Of a stretch of DNA of 64,000 nt, positions 53,994-62,677 are shown piece by piece. Where the stretch lies: NCBI RefSeq assembly GCF_039531105.1, contig NZ_BAAAPK010000001.1, forward strand, positions 1,364,001-1,428,000, read 5' to 3'. A program made the position numbers and the translations under genes. This DNA comes from Microbacterium lacus (GTDB taxonomy: Bacteria; Actinomycetota; Actinomycetes; Actinomycetales; Microbacteriaceae). Under the pieces are notes generated by a model, which saw nothing but the letters and a program-made list of their open reading frames with translations, was not told the DNA's origin and made no database searches. Position 1 is the first letter of the stretch. Each line of letters starts with the position of its first letter.

Positions 53994-55304
53994 TCAGGGC
54001 ACCGGGTGGAGGGCGTCGTACGCGCGGAAGCGGGGACTCAGTCGCACCAGGATCGCGACGAGCCCGATGATCACGAAGCCGCCGAGCAGCGGCGGCACCC
54101 ACAGTGCGGTGGCGGTGGCGAGCACCCCCGCGTACAGCGCGCCCACGCGCGGGCCGCCGGCCACCACGACGATGAAGATGCCCTGGAGGCGCCCGCGCAC
54201 GGCATCGGGCACAGCGGACTGCATCATCGTCGACCGGAAGATCGCACTCACGTTGTCCGCCGCGCCGGCGACGGCGAGGGCGAGGATCGCGGCGACGAGC
54301 AGGGGGACGTTCACCGCATCCGCGTCGGCACCGCCCGGCGGCGCGAACCATCCGGCGGCGGCGGCGAGCAGCACCGCGCCGAAGAGGCCGATCGCGGCAC
54401 CGTAGACGAGGATGGCCCGCTCGATGCCGACGCCGTGCCGGCGGACACGGCCCACGGGTCCGGAGAACAGGCTCGACAGGAACGCGCCGAGCGCGATCGC
54501 CGCGGTGAGCACGCCGGTCGTGACCGGGCCACCGCCGAGGACCAGCACCCCGATCGCCGGGAACAGGGCGATCGGCTGACCGAAGGTCATCGCGATGATG
54601 TCGAGCACGTACTGCAGGCGGATGTTGGACGCACTCTTCAGGAAGCGCATCCCGTCGCGCAGGGACTCCAGTCCCGGTCGCACCGTGACACCTTCCGGTC
54701 GGAGCGCAGGCAGAGTCCACAGGCCCAGGAAGAGCGAAAGCATGAGGACGACGTCGATCGTGTAGGTCCACGCGTAACCGGTGAACGCCACGAGGATGCC
54801 GGCCAGGGCGGGACCTGCCATGACCATGATCCCGACGGTGATGCCCTGGAGCGCGGCCGCCGCGGGCAGCAGGTCGCGGGGGAGCAGGCGCGGGGTGATC
54901 GCCGACTTCGTCGCCAGTACGACGGAGTTCGCCGCCGCGTTGACGACGCTGAGCACGTAGAGCCAGGCGACGGATTCCAGGCCGCCCCACGCGAGCACGG
55001 CGAGCAGCAGGGTGGAGACGAACGTCACGGTCGCGGCGATCAGGGCGACGATCCTCCGGTCGAACGCGTCTGCCAGCATCCCGCCGTACAAGCCCGCCGC
55101 GATCATCGGGAGCAGGCCCGCGACCGCGATCATCGAGACGGCGAACGTGTCCCCGGTCAGGGCGTACACGTGGAGCATGACGGCGACGATCGTCAGCTGA
55201 CCGCCCAGACCGGACAGCGTCGACCCGATCCAGAGACGGGCGAACGCGGGGCTCGCCCGAAAGGGACTGAGGTCGATGAAGTGATGACGCTTCAGTCCGG
55301 GCAT
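53994..55304 (-). CDS. MFS transporter, EntS-like (MFS_3) family
   Basis: The 436-residue protein has about 12 transmembrane helices. The start [22 protein letters not shown] and the motif A-like [11 protein letters not shown] match the MFS_3 group, which includes the enterobactin exporter EntS and macrolide efflux proteins. No siderophore or resistance genes are adjacent, so the substrate is open. Confidence 0.9.
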   Translation of the reverse strand: MPGLKRHHFIDLSPFRASPAFARLWIGSTLSGLGGQLTIVAVMLHVYALTGDTFAVSMIAVAGLLPMIAAGLYGGMLADAFDRRIVALIAATVTFVSTLLLAVLAWGGLESVAWLYVLSVVNAAANSVVLATKSAITPRLLPRDLLPAAAALQGITVGIMVMAGPALAGILVAFTGYAWTYTIDVVLMLSLFLGLWTLPALRPEGVTVRPGLESLRDGMRFLKSASNIRLQYVLDIIAMTFGQPIALFPAIGVLVLGGGPVTTGVLTAAIALGAFLSSLFSGPVGRVRRHGVGIERAILVYGAAIGLFGAVLLAAAAGWFAPPGGADADAVNVPLLVAAILALAVAGAADNVSAIFRSTMMQSAVPDAVRGRLQGIFIVVVAGGPRVGALYAGVLATATALWVPPLLGGFVIIGLVAILVRLSPRFRAYDALHPVP

Positions 55305-55310
55305 CCTTCG

Positions 55311-55316
55311 AGGTTA
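55311..55316 (-). promoter_or_regulatory. -10 box of the MFS_3 gene
   Basis: On the minus strand TAACCT ends 6 nt before the ATG; the spacer CGAAGG is partly purine-rich. Confidence 0.45.
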
Positions 55317-55360
55317 TCCCGGTCGGACGCGCCCGGTCCGCTGCGCGGACGGGCTGCTGG

Positions 55361-55366
55361 TAGACT
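55361..55366 (+). promoter_or_regulatory. -10 box of rpsO
   Basis: TAGACT lies 91 nt before the rpsO ATG. The leader of about 85 nt leaves room for S15 autoregulation, which is common, but no specific structure was established by eye. Confidence 0.5.
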
Positions 55367-55457
55367 CTTCAGGTTGCCGTTCGATCGGCCGCGGATGAAG
55401 AGAGCTCGCGCAACAGGCGACGGGCACCGCGCAATGAGAAGGAAGGGGATCCCATCT

Positions 55458-55727
55458 ATGGCACTCGAAGCAGACGTCAAGAAGGCGATCATCGAAGAGT
55501 ACGCGACGCACCCCGGTGACACCGGATCCCCCGAGGTGCAGGTCGCGATGCTGACGCAGCGCATCAAGGACCTCACCGAGCACCTCAAGGAGCACAAGCA
55601 CGACCACCACTCGCGTCGTGGGCTGTTCCTGCTCGTCGGCCAGCGCCGCCGTCTGCTCGGCTACCTCCAGGACATCGACATCGCGCGTTACCGCTCGCTG
55701 ATCGAGCGCCTGGGGCTTCGCCGCTGA
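55458..55727 (+). CDS. rpsO: Ribosomal protein S15
   Basis: The 89-residue protein has the standard S15 length and motifs: [49 protein letters not shown] and [12 protein letters not shown]. It binds the central domain of 16S rRNA. AAGGAAGGGG precedes the ATG. A terminator follows directly. Confidence 0.98.
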   Translation: MALEADVKKAIIEEYATHPGDTGSPEVQVAMLTQRIKDLTEHLKEHKHDHHSRRGLFLLVGQRRRLLGYLQDIDIARYRSLIERLGLRR

Positions 55728-55757
55728 TCGCGCGCCCCGCGTATATCGCACTTCTTC

Positions 55758-55789
55758 GAAAGGCCGTCCCGGTGTCGGGGCGGCCTTTC
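55758..55789. terminator. Bidirectional terminator after rpsO
   Basis: GAAAGGCCGTCCC and GGGGCGGCCTTTC form a 13-bp stem (one G-T pair) with a 6-nt loop. It separates rpsO from the convergent LuxR gene. Confidence 0.88.
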
Positions 55790-55803
55790 GCTTCGCCCGG
55801 ATC

Positions 55804-58374
55804 TCACAGCAGCCCGAGGTCGGTCGCCCGCGTGACCGCTGCGCTGCGGTTGGGGGCGTCGAGCTTGCGGTAGATGTGCGCCATGTGCGTCTTGATCGTG
55901 TTGACCGAGACGAAGAAATGCGCCGCCAGTTCGGCGTTCGTCAGACGCGTGGGCAGGTACGTCAGCAGCTCGCGCTCGCGATCCGTGAGCGGTTCGGGGA
56001 GCTCTTGAGCCGTGCTCGAGCGCAGCTTCGCCCGCATGGCGCGGATGACTTCGGTTCGAAACGGCGTCGGAGTCCCCGGCAACGACTCCACGAGGCGCAT
56101 CACTTCGGGCCCCGCCCACACGAACACGGAGACGATGCGCTGCTCCGCGGCGCGTTCCAGGGCGCGCGCGATCCGTTGCCGCGATTCGGCGCCGCGGCCT
56201 TCGACGTGCGCCAACCAGGCCGCGAGCACATCACGCTGGATCCGATCGATCGGCTCGTCCTGTGCGAAGGAATCCGCCGTCAGGAGCGCCCGCGCAGCCG
56301 GGGCGTCCTTCTTGGACAGGGCGCAGGCGATGACTTCGAACAGCAACGGCCCGGGAAGCGGGAGATCCGGGGTCGCCCGCGGCGTCGCGTCGGCGACGCC
56401 CTCGCTCAAGCGCTTGTCGCGCAGCGCGGCCGCCTCCAGGCCGGCGCGCACGATCGGGGGCGCCGCGACGGCAGGGGGTGGGACGGACTCCTGCAGGTCG
56501 GCAGCGCCGATGAGCACCGCGCCCAGGTGCGCGACCCACATGAGCTGCGTGCGCTGATTGGATGCCGCGCGCATCGCCCCCTCGTGCAGAGCGAGGGACC
56601 CGCGGTCGGGAGTGCCGCGGAGCACCGCGATGAGAGCGAGCGCCAGGTAGGCGTCGGCCGGCGCGGGATGCACGAGAAGTTCGCGGTCGCGCGCCAGTTC
56701 GAGCGCTTCGTCGGCGAGCTCCTGGGCGCGATCCAGCCGTCCGCTCAGCGCCTCCAGCAACGCGAGGGAGCCGAGCGTGTGCACGCGGTACACGGAGTAC
56801 TGCCCACCCGGCGACTCGAGCCCGCGGGTCAGCCAGTTTCGGCTGTCCGGCCACTGACCCGCCAGCAGATGGGCACGTCCGCGGGCGACCAGGACCATCG
56901 TGTGCAGCAGACCGCGGCTGGTCAGTCCGAGGAGGTCGGGGATCGTCGTGTCCCGGTGCTCGTCCAGGAGTCGCAGCGCGACGCGGGCGTCTTCGAGTGA
57001 GACGGAGACCTGGGGTCTGAACTGCACGCGGGCAGCCAGGTACGCGTGGACGATGACGGCCAGGCCGGGGTCGAGGTCCGGGGCGATCGACAGCGTCCGC
57101 AGGACGTCCTCGGCGTGAGCGGAGTCTCCGCTCATTCCGAGCACGATCCCGTACAGCACTTCCGCTTCGGCCCTCCGGTGACGGACGGACTCGGGAATCG
57201 TGGCCAGCCATCGTGCGACCGGGGCGGTGCGCACCCGCTCGTAGGCCTCGCGCCCGGTCTTCAGCAGGAGGTCCAGCGCGGCATCCCACGAGTGGGCCCG
57301 AAGGTAGGTCTCGATCGCGTTCGGGATGTCGCCGTTCGCGACGTACCACTCGGCGGCGGAGGCGAGGATCCGCTGCTCCTCTCCGGGGAGCGCCGCGCGA
57401 AGCCGATAGCGCAGCAGATCCCGGAAGAGATGGTGGAAGCGGAACAAGTCATCGTCGTCGTCGAGCGGAACGAGGAACATCGAGTCGTCCTGCAGTTCGG
57501 CGAACAGCTCGGCCGCTCCGGTGACACCGAGCGTGGACTCCACGAGCGGTGCCGAGATCGTCTCCAGGGCCGACATGCGCAGAAGCGTCATCCTCCGCTC
57601 GTCGGACTGCGCCTCCAGCACCTCTTCGCTGAGGTACTCGGCGATCAGGCGATCGGTCCCGGCCAGGCGCTGCGCGAACTGCTCTCCGTCGACGTGGTCG
57701 CGCAAGCCGATCGCCGACAGCTGGACCCCCGCGGGCCAGCCCTCGGTGCGTTCCATGATGGATTCGACGGTCGCCGCCGACACGGCGTCGCCGGTGATCC
57801 GACGGAGGACTTCGGCGGCGACGTCCGCGTCGAAAGCGAGCTCGGCCTGGCGGAGTTCCAGCAGCGCGTAGCGCAGGCGGTGCCGGCTCCAGGCCAGGCG
57901 CAGGTCGACGCGGGATGAGAACACCAGGTGCGTCCCTGTCGGAACATGATCGGCGAGCCACCAGAGGTCCGCGAGGAGTGCCCGATTGGTCAGCAGCTGC
58001 AGATCGTCGAAGATGAGCACGTTGCCGGGACGCTCGGCGAGCAGCTCGACGAGGGCCGCCAGCAGCGGCGCGCCGAGTCCGCCGCCGCCGATCGTCAGCA
58101 GCGGAGCGAGCTCGGCCGCGGCCGGGTCGATCGTGCCGAGTCCCCGCAGCAGCCGGCGCAGGAATCTGGCCGGGTCATCGTCGGCGCGACCTGCTTCCAG
58201 CCACAGGAAGCGCAGGTCCGGCCTCGAGAGCGCCCACTGCGACAGCAGCACCGTCTTGCCGGCGCCGGCGGGCGCGACCAGGAGCGTCAACGGGGAACCC
58301 AGCGCATCGTCCAGCCGCGCGCGAAGAGCGGGGCGGTCGACGGCGTGCGGCGGCGGGGGAGGTGGGCTGATCAT
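55804..58374 (-). CDS. Large LuxR-family regulator, MalT/LAL-like ATPase type
   Basis: The 856-residue regulator has an N-terminal STAND-type ATPase (Walker A APAGAGKT near residues 34-41; Walker B-like LIFDDLQLL). A long helical, TPR-like middle part (about 330-770) follows, and then a C-terminal LuxR helix-turn-helix (LTDREREL, then TNAELAAHFFVSVNTIKTHMAHIYRKL). MalT relatives bind an inducer and ATP to oligomerise and activate transcription. It is divergent from the small protein-DUF1254-SHOCT genes, separated by 115 bp, and is their probable activator. Confidence 0.92.
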   Translation of the reverse strand: MISPPPPPPHAVDRPALRARLDDALGSPLTLLVAPAGAGKTVLLSQWALSRPDLRFLWLEAGRADDDPARFLRRLLRGLGTIDPAAAELAPLLTIGGGGLGAPLLAALVELLAERPGNVLIFDDLQLLTNRALLADLWWLADHVPTGTHLVFSSRVDLRLAWSRHRLRYALLELRQAELAFDADVAAEVLRRITGDAVSAATVESIMERTEGWPAGVQLSAIGLRDHVDGEQFAQRLAGTDRLIAEYLSEEVLEAQSDERRMTLLRMSALETISAPLVESTLGVTGAAELFAELQDDSMFLVPLDDDDDLFRFHHLFRDLLRYRLRAALPGEEQRILASAAEWYVANGDIPNAIETYLRAHSWDAALDLLLKTGREAYERVRTAPVARWLATIPESVRHRRAEAEVLYGIVLGMSGDSAHAEDVLRTLSIAPDLDPGLAVIVHAYLAARVQFRPQVSVSLEDARVALRLLDEHRDTTIPDLLGLTSRGLLHTMVLVARGRAHLLAGQWPDSRNWLTRGLESPGGQYSVYRVHTLGSLALLEALSGRLDRAQELADEALELARDRELLVHPAPADAYLALALIAVLRGTPDRGSLALHEGAMRAASNQRTQLMWVAHLGAVLIGAADLQESVPPPAVAAPPIVRAGLEAAALRDKRLSEGVADATPRATPDLPLPGPLLFEVIACALSKKDAPAARALLTADSFAQDEPIDRIQRDVLAAWLAHVEGRGAESRQRIARALERAAEQRIVSVFVWAGPEVMRLVESLPGTPTPFRTEVIRAMRAKLRSSTAQELPEPLTDRERELLTYLPTRLTNAELAAHFFVSVNTIKTHMAHIYRKLDAPNRSAAVTRATDLGLL

Positions 58375-58489
58375 CCTCTGCTCGGCTCATCCGGTCGGGG
58401 GGAATCACCCCGGGGGGATGACGGAAGGGCTGCCCCCGGCCACCAGTATGACAGGGGGCGCCGCTCGGCCCCAGCAGAGGAGACGCCGC

Positions 58490-58711
58490 ATGACGCCGCA
58501 GATGTTCGAGGTGGTCGTCCGAGGTGTCATGGGTCCCGAACTGAGCTCGGCGCTGGAGGGCTTCGTCGTCGAGTCGACCGGCGACGGTCTGACCCGGGTC
58601 GTCGGCGACATCCGCGATCAGCCGCAGCTTCTCGGGTTGTTGGGCGCCTTCGACGATCTGCACATCGAAGTCGTCTCCGTGAACCCTCTGGATGCCGGGA
58701 GAGATGAATGA
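58490..58711 (+). CDS. Small protein, first gene of the DUF1254 operon
   Basis: The 73-residue protein (MTPQMFEVVVRG...) has an alpha/beta pattern reminiscent of ACT/ferredoxin-like folds, with two strand-helix units (GDGLTRVVGDIRDQPQLLGLLGAF, then LHIEVVSVNP). Similar small proteins near LuxR regulators are known in actinobacteria, but I assign no function. GAGGAGA precedes the ATG. Its stop overlaps the DUF1254 start (ATGA). Confidence 0.75.
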   Translation: MTPQMFEVVVRGVMGPELSSALEGFVVESTGDGLTRVVGDIRDQPQLLGLLGAFDDLHIEVVSVNPLDAGRDE

Positions 58712-60033
58712 CAGGACTGGCGCCGACGGAGATCCACGCGCTCGCCGAGGACGCGTACTCGTACTTCTACCCGCTCGTGACCATGGACGTGAGTCGGATG
58801 CAGCTCACTCACATCGAGGAAGGTGCGCTCGGGCGGAGCCTGCCGAACACGTTCGCCCACGTCCGCGCGTTCCCGCCCGCGGACTTCCACAGCGTGGTGG
58901 CGCCGAACTTCGACACGCTGTACTCGTCGCTCTGGCTCGACCTGTCGGGCGGCCCGGCGCGGCTGACGGTCCCCGATGCCGGTGACCGCTACTACCTGCT
59001 GCCCTTCCTGGACATGTGGACGGATGCGTTCGCGGTGCCGGGCACGCGGACCACCGGCAACGGCGCCGGTGTGTTCGTGATCGTGCCACCGGGGTGGGAG
59101 GGCGAGGTGCCTGGCGATGCCACGGTGATCCAGGCCCCGACATCGGTGCTCTGGCTGATCGGGCGCACGCAGACGAACGGGCCGGCGGATTACGAGGCCG
59201 TCCACGCCTTCCAGGACGCGCTGCAGCTGACGGCGTTGGACGGCTCCGCGCTGTCGACGGCCGTCCGACCGCCCGTGGCACCGGCATCCGTCGACCTGTC
59301 GATCGCTCCGTTGGACACCGTCAACAGGATGCCGGCGGTGGAGTACTTCGCCTACGCCGCACGACTTCTCGCGCAGTACCCGCCGCATCCGACGGACTTC
59401 TCGATCGTCGCGCGACTCGCGCGGCTCGGGATCGTGCCCGGAGAGCCCTTCGACGCATCGGTTTGGGACGATCGGGCGCGCGAGGCGCTGGAGGCCGGCG
59501 CGAAGGACGCCCTCGCGCTGCAGGTGCGGCGTCTGAACGAGCTGGCCCGCATCGAGAACGGATGGAGCATCAACACCGACACGATGGGCGTCTACGGCAA
59601 CTACTACCTCAAGCGCGCGATCGTGACGATGGTGGGACTGGGCGCGAATCCCGCAGAGGATGCCGTCTACCCGATCGTCGTGGCGGATGCCGAGGGACAG
59701 GCGATCGTCGGCGGCAAGGACTACGTGCAGCACTTCGCGAAGGATCAGCTGCCGCCCGTCCGGGCGTTCTGGTCCACGACCGTCTACGACGCCAGCGGAT
59801 TCCCGTTCCCGAATCCGCTGGACCGTTTCGCGCTCGGCGACCGTGACCCCCTGACGTACAACGAGGACGGTTCGCTGGACATCTTCTACGGACCGACCGA
59901 CCCCGGGGGAGCGGCCCAGGCGAACTGGCTCCCCACGCCGGACGGCCCGGTGCGCATCTTCATGCGGCTGTACTCACCGCGATCCGTCGTCCTCGAAGGC
60001 GGATGGGCGCCGCCGCCCGTCACGCCGCGCTGA
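58708..60033 (+). CDS. DUF1254/DUF1214 protein
   Basis: The 441-residue protein has an N-terminal DUF1254 domain (about 10-150: AYSYFYPLVTMDVSRMQL, NFDTLYSSLWLDL) and a C-terminal DUF1214 domain (about 310-435: GVYGNYYLKRAIVTMVGLGANP, FWSTTVYDASGF). No signal peptide is visible, unlike many periplasmic members. The biochemical role is unknown. It is translationally coupled to the small upstream gene and followed by the SHOCT gene; the divergent LuxR regulator likely controls the set. Confidence 0.9.
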   Translation: MTGLAPTEIHALAEDAYSYFYPLVTMDVSRMQLTHIEEGALGRSLPNTFAHVRAFPPADFHSVVAPNFDTLYSSLWLDLSGGPARLTVPDAGDRYYLLPFLDMWTDAFAVPGTRTTGNGAGVFVIVPPGWEGEVPGDATVIQAPTSVLWLIGRTQTNGPADYEAVHAFQDALQLTALDGSALSTAVRPPVAPASVDLSIAPLDTVNRMPAVEYFAYAARLLAQYPPHPTDFSIVARLARLGIVPGEPFDASVWDDRAREALEAGAKDALALQVRRLNELARIENGWSINTDTMGVYGNYYLKRAIVTMVGLGANPAEDAVYPIVVADAEGQAIVGGKDYVQHFAKDQLPPVRAFWSTTVYDASGFPFPNPLDRFALGDRDPLTYNEDGSLDIFYGPTDPGGAAQANWLPTPDGPVRIFMRLYSPRSVVLEGGWAPPPVTPR

Positions 60034-60087
60034 CCACCCCAAAACCACCGACCGCCGCCGTGAGCGGCCAGAGAGAAGGAGAAGGAA

Positions 60088-60441
60088 ATGCCCCTACGTC
60101 GAATGGGACGCCCCGGTCTGATCGGGATGGCCGCGCGCACCGCCGTGGTCGCCGGCACCGCGACCGCCGTGAGCGGCAGCGTCGCACGTCACCAGCAGCA
60201 GAAGGCCCAGGGCCAGTACGAGCAGCAGCAGTACGAGGCCGCGCAGCAGCAGGCGCAGATCGACGCGGCCGCTCAGGCGGCGGCGGCGCAGTACGCAGCC
60301 CAGGCCGCGCCCGCGCCCGCCGCGGCGCGGGCCGGCGGCACCGACCTCGTCGCCGAGCTGCAGAAGCTCGCATCGCTGAAGGATGCCGGCATCCTCAGCG
60401 ACGAGGAGTTCGCGGCGGCGAAGGCCAAGCTGATCGGCTGA
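60088..60441 (+). CDS. SHOCT-domain protein
   Basis: The 117-residue protein has a short hydrophobic N-terminal helix (about 7-28), a Gln/Ala/Tyr-rich middle (HQQQKAQGQYEQQQYEAAQQ) and a C-terminal SHOCT motif (DLVAELQKLASLKDAGILSDEEFAAAKAKLIG). SHOCT domains usually mediate oligomerisation. AGAAGGAGAAGG precedes the ATG. Third gene of the LuxR-linked operon. Confidence 0.9.
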   Translation: MPLRRMGRPGLIGMAARTAVVAGTATAVSGSVARHQQQKAQGQYEQQQYEAAQQQAQIDAAAQAAAAQYAAQAAPAPAAARAGGTDLVAELQKLASLKDAGILSDEEFAAAKAKLIG

Positions 60442-60478
60442 CGCCGGCCGGTCGCGCCTCGTCGCGGCCCGTGCTCGA

Positions 60479-60512
60479 GCTCCCGGCCCGTGTCGCGACG
60501 CGGGCCGGGAGC
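60479..60512. terminator. GC-rich hairpin between convergent SHOCT and IPNS-like genes
   Basis: GCTCCCGGCCCG and CGGGCCGGGAGC form a perfect 12-bp stem with a 10-nt loop. No T-run is present, but position between convergent genes suggests a terminator. Confidence 0.7.
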
Positions 60513-60552
60513 CGTTCCGCGTGCCGCGAGTTCGCGCCGAGCGGGATGCGCC

Positions 60553-61566
60553 TCAGGCGCCGGCTCGAGCCACGAGGTCCGCGTGGTGGATCGCCGCCAC
60601 GTCGGGGTGCGCGCGCAGGCGCGACTTGAGCGCGTTCTCGCCGTACAGGGCGTGAATGGGGTTCGCCGGGTCCTGGGTGACGCCGCGCGCTTCGGCGGCG
60701 AGCTCGGCCGGCAGCTCGATGATCGGCAAGCGCGCATCCAGTGCCGGGTTGAAGAAGAACGGCACCGAGATGCGGTCCTCGGGGTAGGTGGGGGAGATCA
60801 CCCGGTGGTTCGTCGCGATCAGGTATCCCTGGGTCGCGTACTCGAGCAGTTCTCCGATGTTGACCACGAACGCGCCCGGTACGGCGGGCGCGTCCACCCA
60901 CTCGCCGTCGCGCTGGACCTGCAGGCCGCCCTTGCCGGGCTCGACCCACAGCAGCGTGAGGACCCCGGAGTCCTTATGGGCGCCGACGCCCTGCTGCGGA
61001 GTGGGGTCGTCCTTCCCGGGGTAGCGGACGATCTTGATCAGCGTCGACGGTTCGCCGAAGTGCTCGTCGAAGTACGACTCTTCGGCCCCGAGCGCGAGGG
61101 CCCAGGCGCGCAGCAGCTTGCGGGCGACGCCCGAGAGGTGATCATGCCACTCGGAGACGACCTCGCGCAGCTCCGGCTGAGCTTGCGGCCACAGGTTCGG
61201 CCCGATCAGGCGCGCGTAGTCCGGCGAGGTCTCGGGGTCCAGGGCCGCGCGCTCGGGACCGATGTCGATCTGCTCGCGCCAGTCCACGCGGCCCTGCGTG
61301 CGTTCCCCGCCGATGCGTGTGTACCCGCGGAAGTGCGGGCTGTTGACGTTCTCGATCGCGAGCTTGTCCGCCTCGGGGAGCGCGAAGAAGTCGCGGGCGG
61401 CGCGGTGCAGGCGCGCCTCGAGCTCAGGCGGAACGCCGGTGCCGGTGAGGTAGAAGAAGCCGACGTCGTGCGTCGCCGCGCGCAGGTCCGCGCGGAACCC
61501 GGCGGCGGCCTCGGGGCCGGCATCCAATCGGGAGAGATCCAGGACCGGGAGCGTCGCATCAGCCAT
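60553..61566 (-). CDS. Isopenicillin N synthase-like Fe(II)/2-oxoglutarate dioxygenase
   Basis: The 337-residue protein has a DIOX_N region (PVLDLSRLDAG, HDVGFFYLTGTGVP) and a 2OG-Fe(II) oxygenase core. The iron triad is His and Asp in GAHKDSG and His in TNHRVISP, with the co-substrate-binding Arg-x-Ser in EDRISVPFF. The family includes IPNS, ACC oxidase and gibberellin-type oxidases; bacterial members have mostly unknown substrates. No biosynthetic cluster surrounds it. It is divergent from efeU. Confidence 0.9.
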   Translation of the reverse strand: MADATLPVLDLSRLDAGPEAAAGFRADLRAATHDVGFFYLTGTGVPPELEARLHRAARDFFALPEADKLAIENVNSPHFRGYTRIGGERTQGRVDWREQIDIGPERAALDPETSPDYARLIGPNLWPQAQPELREVVSEWHDHLSGVARKLLRAWALALGAEESYFDEHFGEPSTLIKIVRYPGKDDPTPQQGVGAHKDSGVLTLLWVEPGKGGLQVQRDGEWVDAPAVPGAFVVNIGELLEYATQGYLIATNHRVISPTYPEDRISVPFFFNPALDARLPIIELPAELAAEARGVTQDPANPIHALYGENALKSRLRAHPDVAAIHHADLVARAGA

Positions 61567-61572
61567 GGACCG

Positions 61573-61578
61573 ACGATA
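61573..61578 (-). promoter_or_regulatory. -10 box of the IPNS-like gene
   Basis: On the minus strand TATCGT ends 6 nt before the ATG, the leaderless arrangement. Confidence 0.55.
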
Positions 61579-61634
61579 AGCACGCTCCCCGCGCGGAGGG
61601 CGGAATGTTGCTCCGCGTTACCTTCGCCGCCGCT

Positions 61635-61663
61635 TTGACCGGCGCCGCGGTGGCGAGTACCGT
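61635..61663 (+). promoter_or_regulatory. Promoter of efeUOB
   Basis: TTGACC (61635-61640), a 17-nt spacer and TACCGT (61658-61663) match a vegetative promoter. Transcription would begin just inside the adjacent iron box. Confidence 0.75.
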
Positions 61664-61671
61664 GGTGCAAG

Positions 61672-61690
61672 TGAGGGTTGCCTAACCTCA
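61672..61690 (+). promoter_or_regulatory. DtxR/IdeR-type iron box
   Basis: The 19-bp site TGAGGGTTGCCTAACCTCA matches 15 positions of the DtxR/IdeR consensus palindrome (TTAGGTTAGSCTAACCTAA) and overlaps the predicted transcription start of efeU. This predicts repression by the iron-loaded regulator. Confidence 0.85.
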
Positions 61691-61720
61691 CACGAACCCT
61701 CCCATCGATTCGAGAACGAC

Positions 61721-62677
61721 GTGCTCGCGACATTCCTGATCGGCCTCCGCGAAGGCCTGGAGGCCGCCCTCGTGATCGGCATCCTCGTGGCCTACGTCAC
61801 CCGGATCGGCCGCCGCGACATCCTGCCCCGCATGTGGGGCGGCGTCGGTCTGGCTGTGGCACTCGCGCTCGCGATCGGGGCGGTGCTCACGTTCGGCGCC
61901 TACTCCCTGACGTTCGAGGCGCAGGAGATCATCGGCGGCACCCTTTCCCTGGTCGCCGTGGCGATGGTGACGTGGATGATCTTCTGGATGCAGAAGACCG
62001 CCCGCACGCTCAAGGCGACTCTGGAAGGCGGCATCGACCGCGCGCTCATGATCGGGAGCGTCTGGGCCCTCGTCGCGATCGGTTTCGTGTCGGTCGCCCG
62101 GGAAGGCATCGAGACGACGCTCCTGCTGTGGTCGATGGTGCAGTCTTTCGGAGACGCCCCGGCCGCGCTCCTGGGTGCCCTGCTCGGCCTCCTCACCGCT
62201 GTCGTCCTCGGCTGGCTGCTCGCCCGCGGCATGCTCCGGCTCGACCTGCGGCGTTTCTTCCTGTGGACCGGCGCCTTCCTGATCATCGTCGCCGCAGGCG
62301 TCCTGGCCTACGCGGTGCATGACCTCCAGGAGGGCGGCGTGCTTCCCGGGCCCTTCGGGGCGCTCGCTCCGACCGACCCCGCGACGGGCGTCGTCGCGGT
62401 CGGCCTCGCCGGCTTCCCGTTCGGCTGGGCTTTCGACGTCACCGCGCAGATCGCCCCGGGATCGCCCCTCGCCGCGGTCCTGCAGGCCGCCGTCGGCTTC
62501 ATGCCGCAGATGACCTGGCTGCAGGTGATCGCCTGGGTGCTGTACGTCGCGATCGTCGGGACGTTCTTCGTCCGCGGCGCTCGACCCCGCCGCACCCCGG
62601 TGCAGGCCGACCAGACTCCCGAAGCCGCGACGCCGGCATCCGTTCCGACCTCCTCCCTACCGCTTGGAGCCGCATGA
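61721..62677 (+). CDS. efeU: Iron permease EfeU (FTR1 family)
   Basis: The 318-residue membrane protein has seven predicted helices and the two REXXE iron motifs: REGLE at residues 10-14 and REGIE near 126-130. It is the permease of the EfeUOB ferrous iron uptake system. The GTG start immediately precedes the first helix. Its stop overlaps the efeO start (ATGA). A Pro/Ala/Thr-rich cytoplasmic tail follows the last helix. Confidence 0.95.
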   Translation: MLATFLIGLREGLEAALVIGILVAYVTRIGRRDILPRMWGGVGLAVALALAIGAVLTFGAYSLTFEAQEIIGGTLSLVAVAMVTWMIFWMQKTARTLKATLEGGIDRALMIGSVWALVAIGFVSVAREGIETTLLLWSMVQSFGDAPAALLGALLGLLTAVVLGWLLARGMLRLDLRRFFLWTGAFLIIVAAGVLAYAVHDLQEGGVLPGPFGALAPTDPATGVVAVGLAGFPFGWAFDVTAQIAPGSPLAAVLQAAVGFMPQMTWLQVIAWVLYVAIVGTFFVRGARPRRTPVQADQTPEAATPASVPTSSLPLGAA

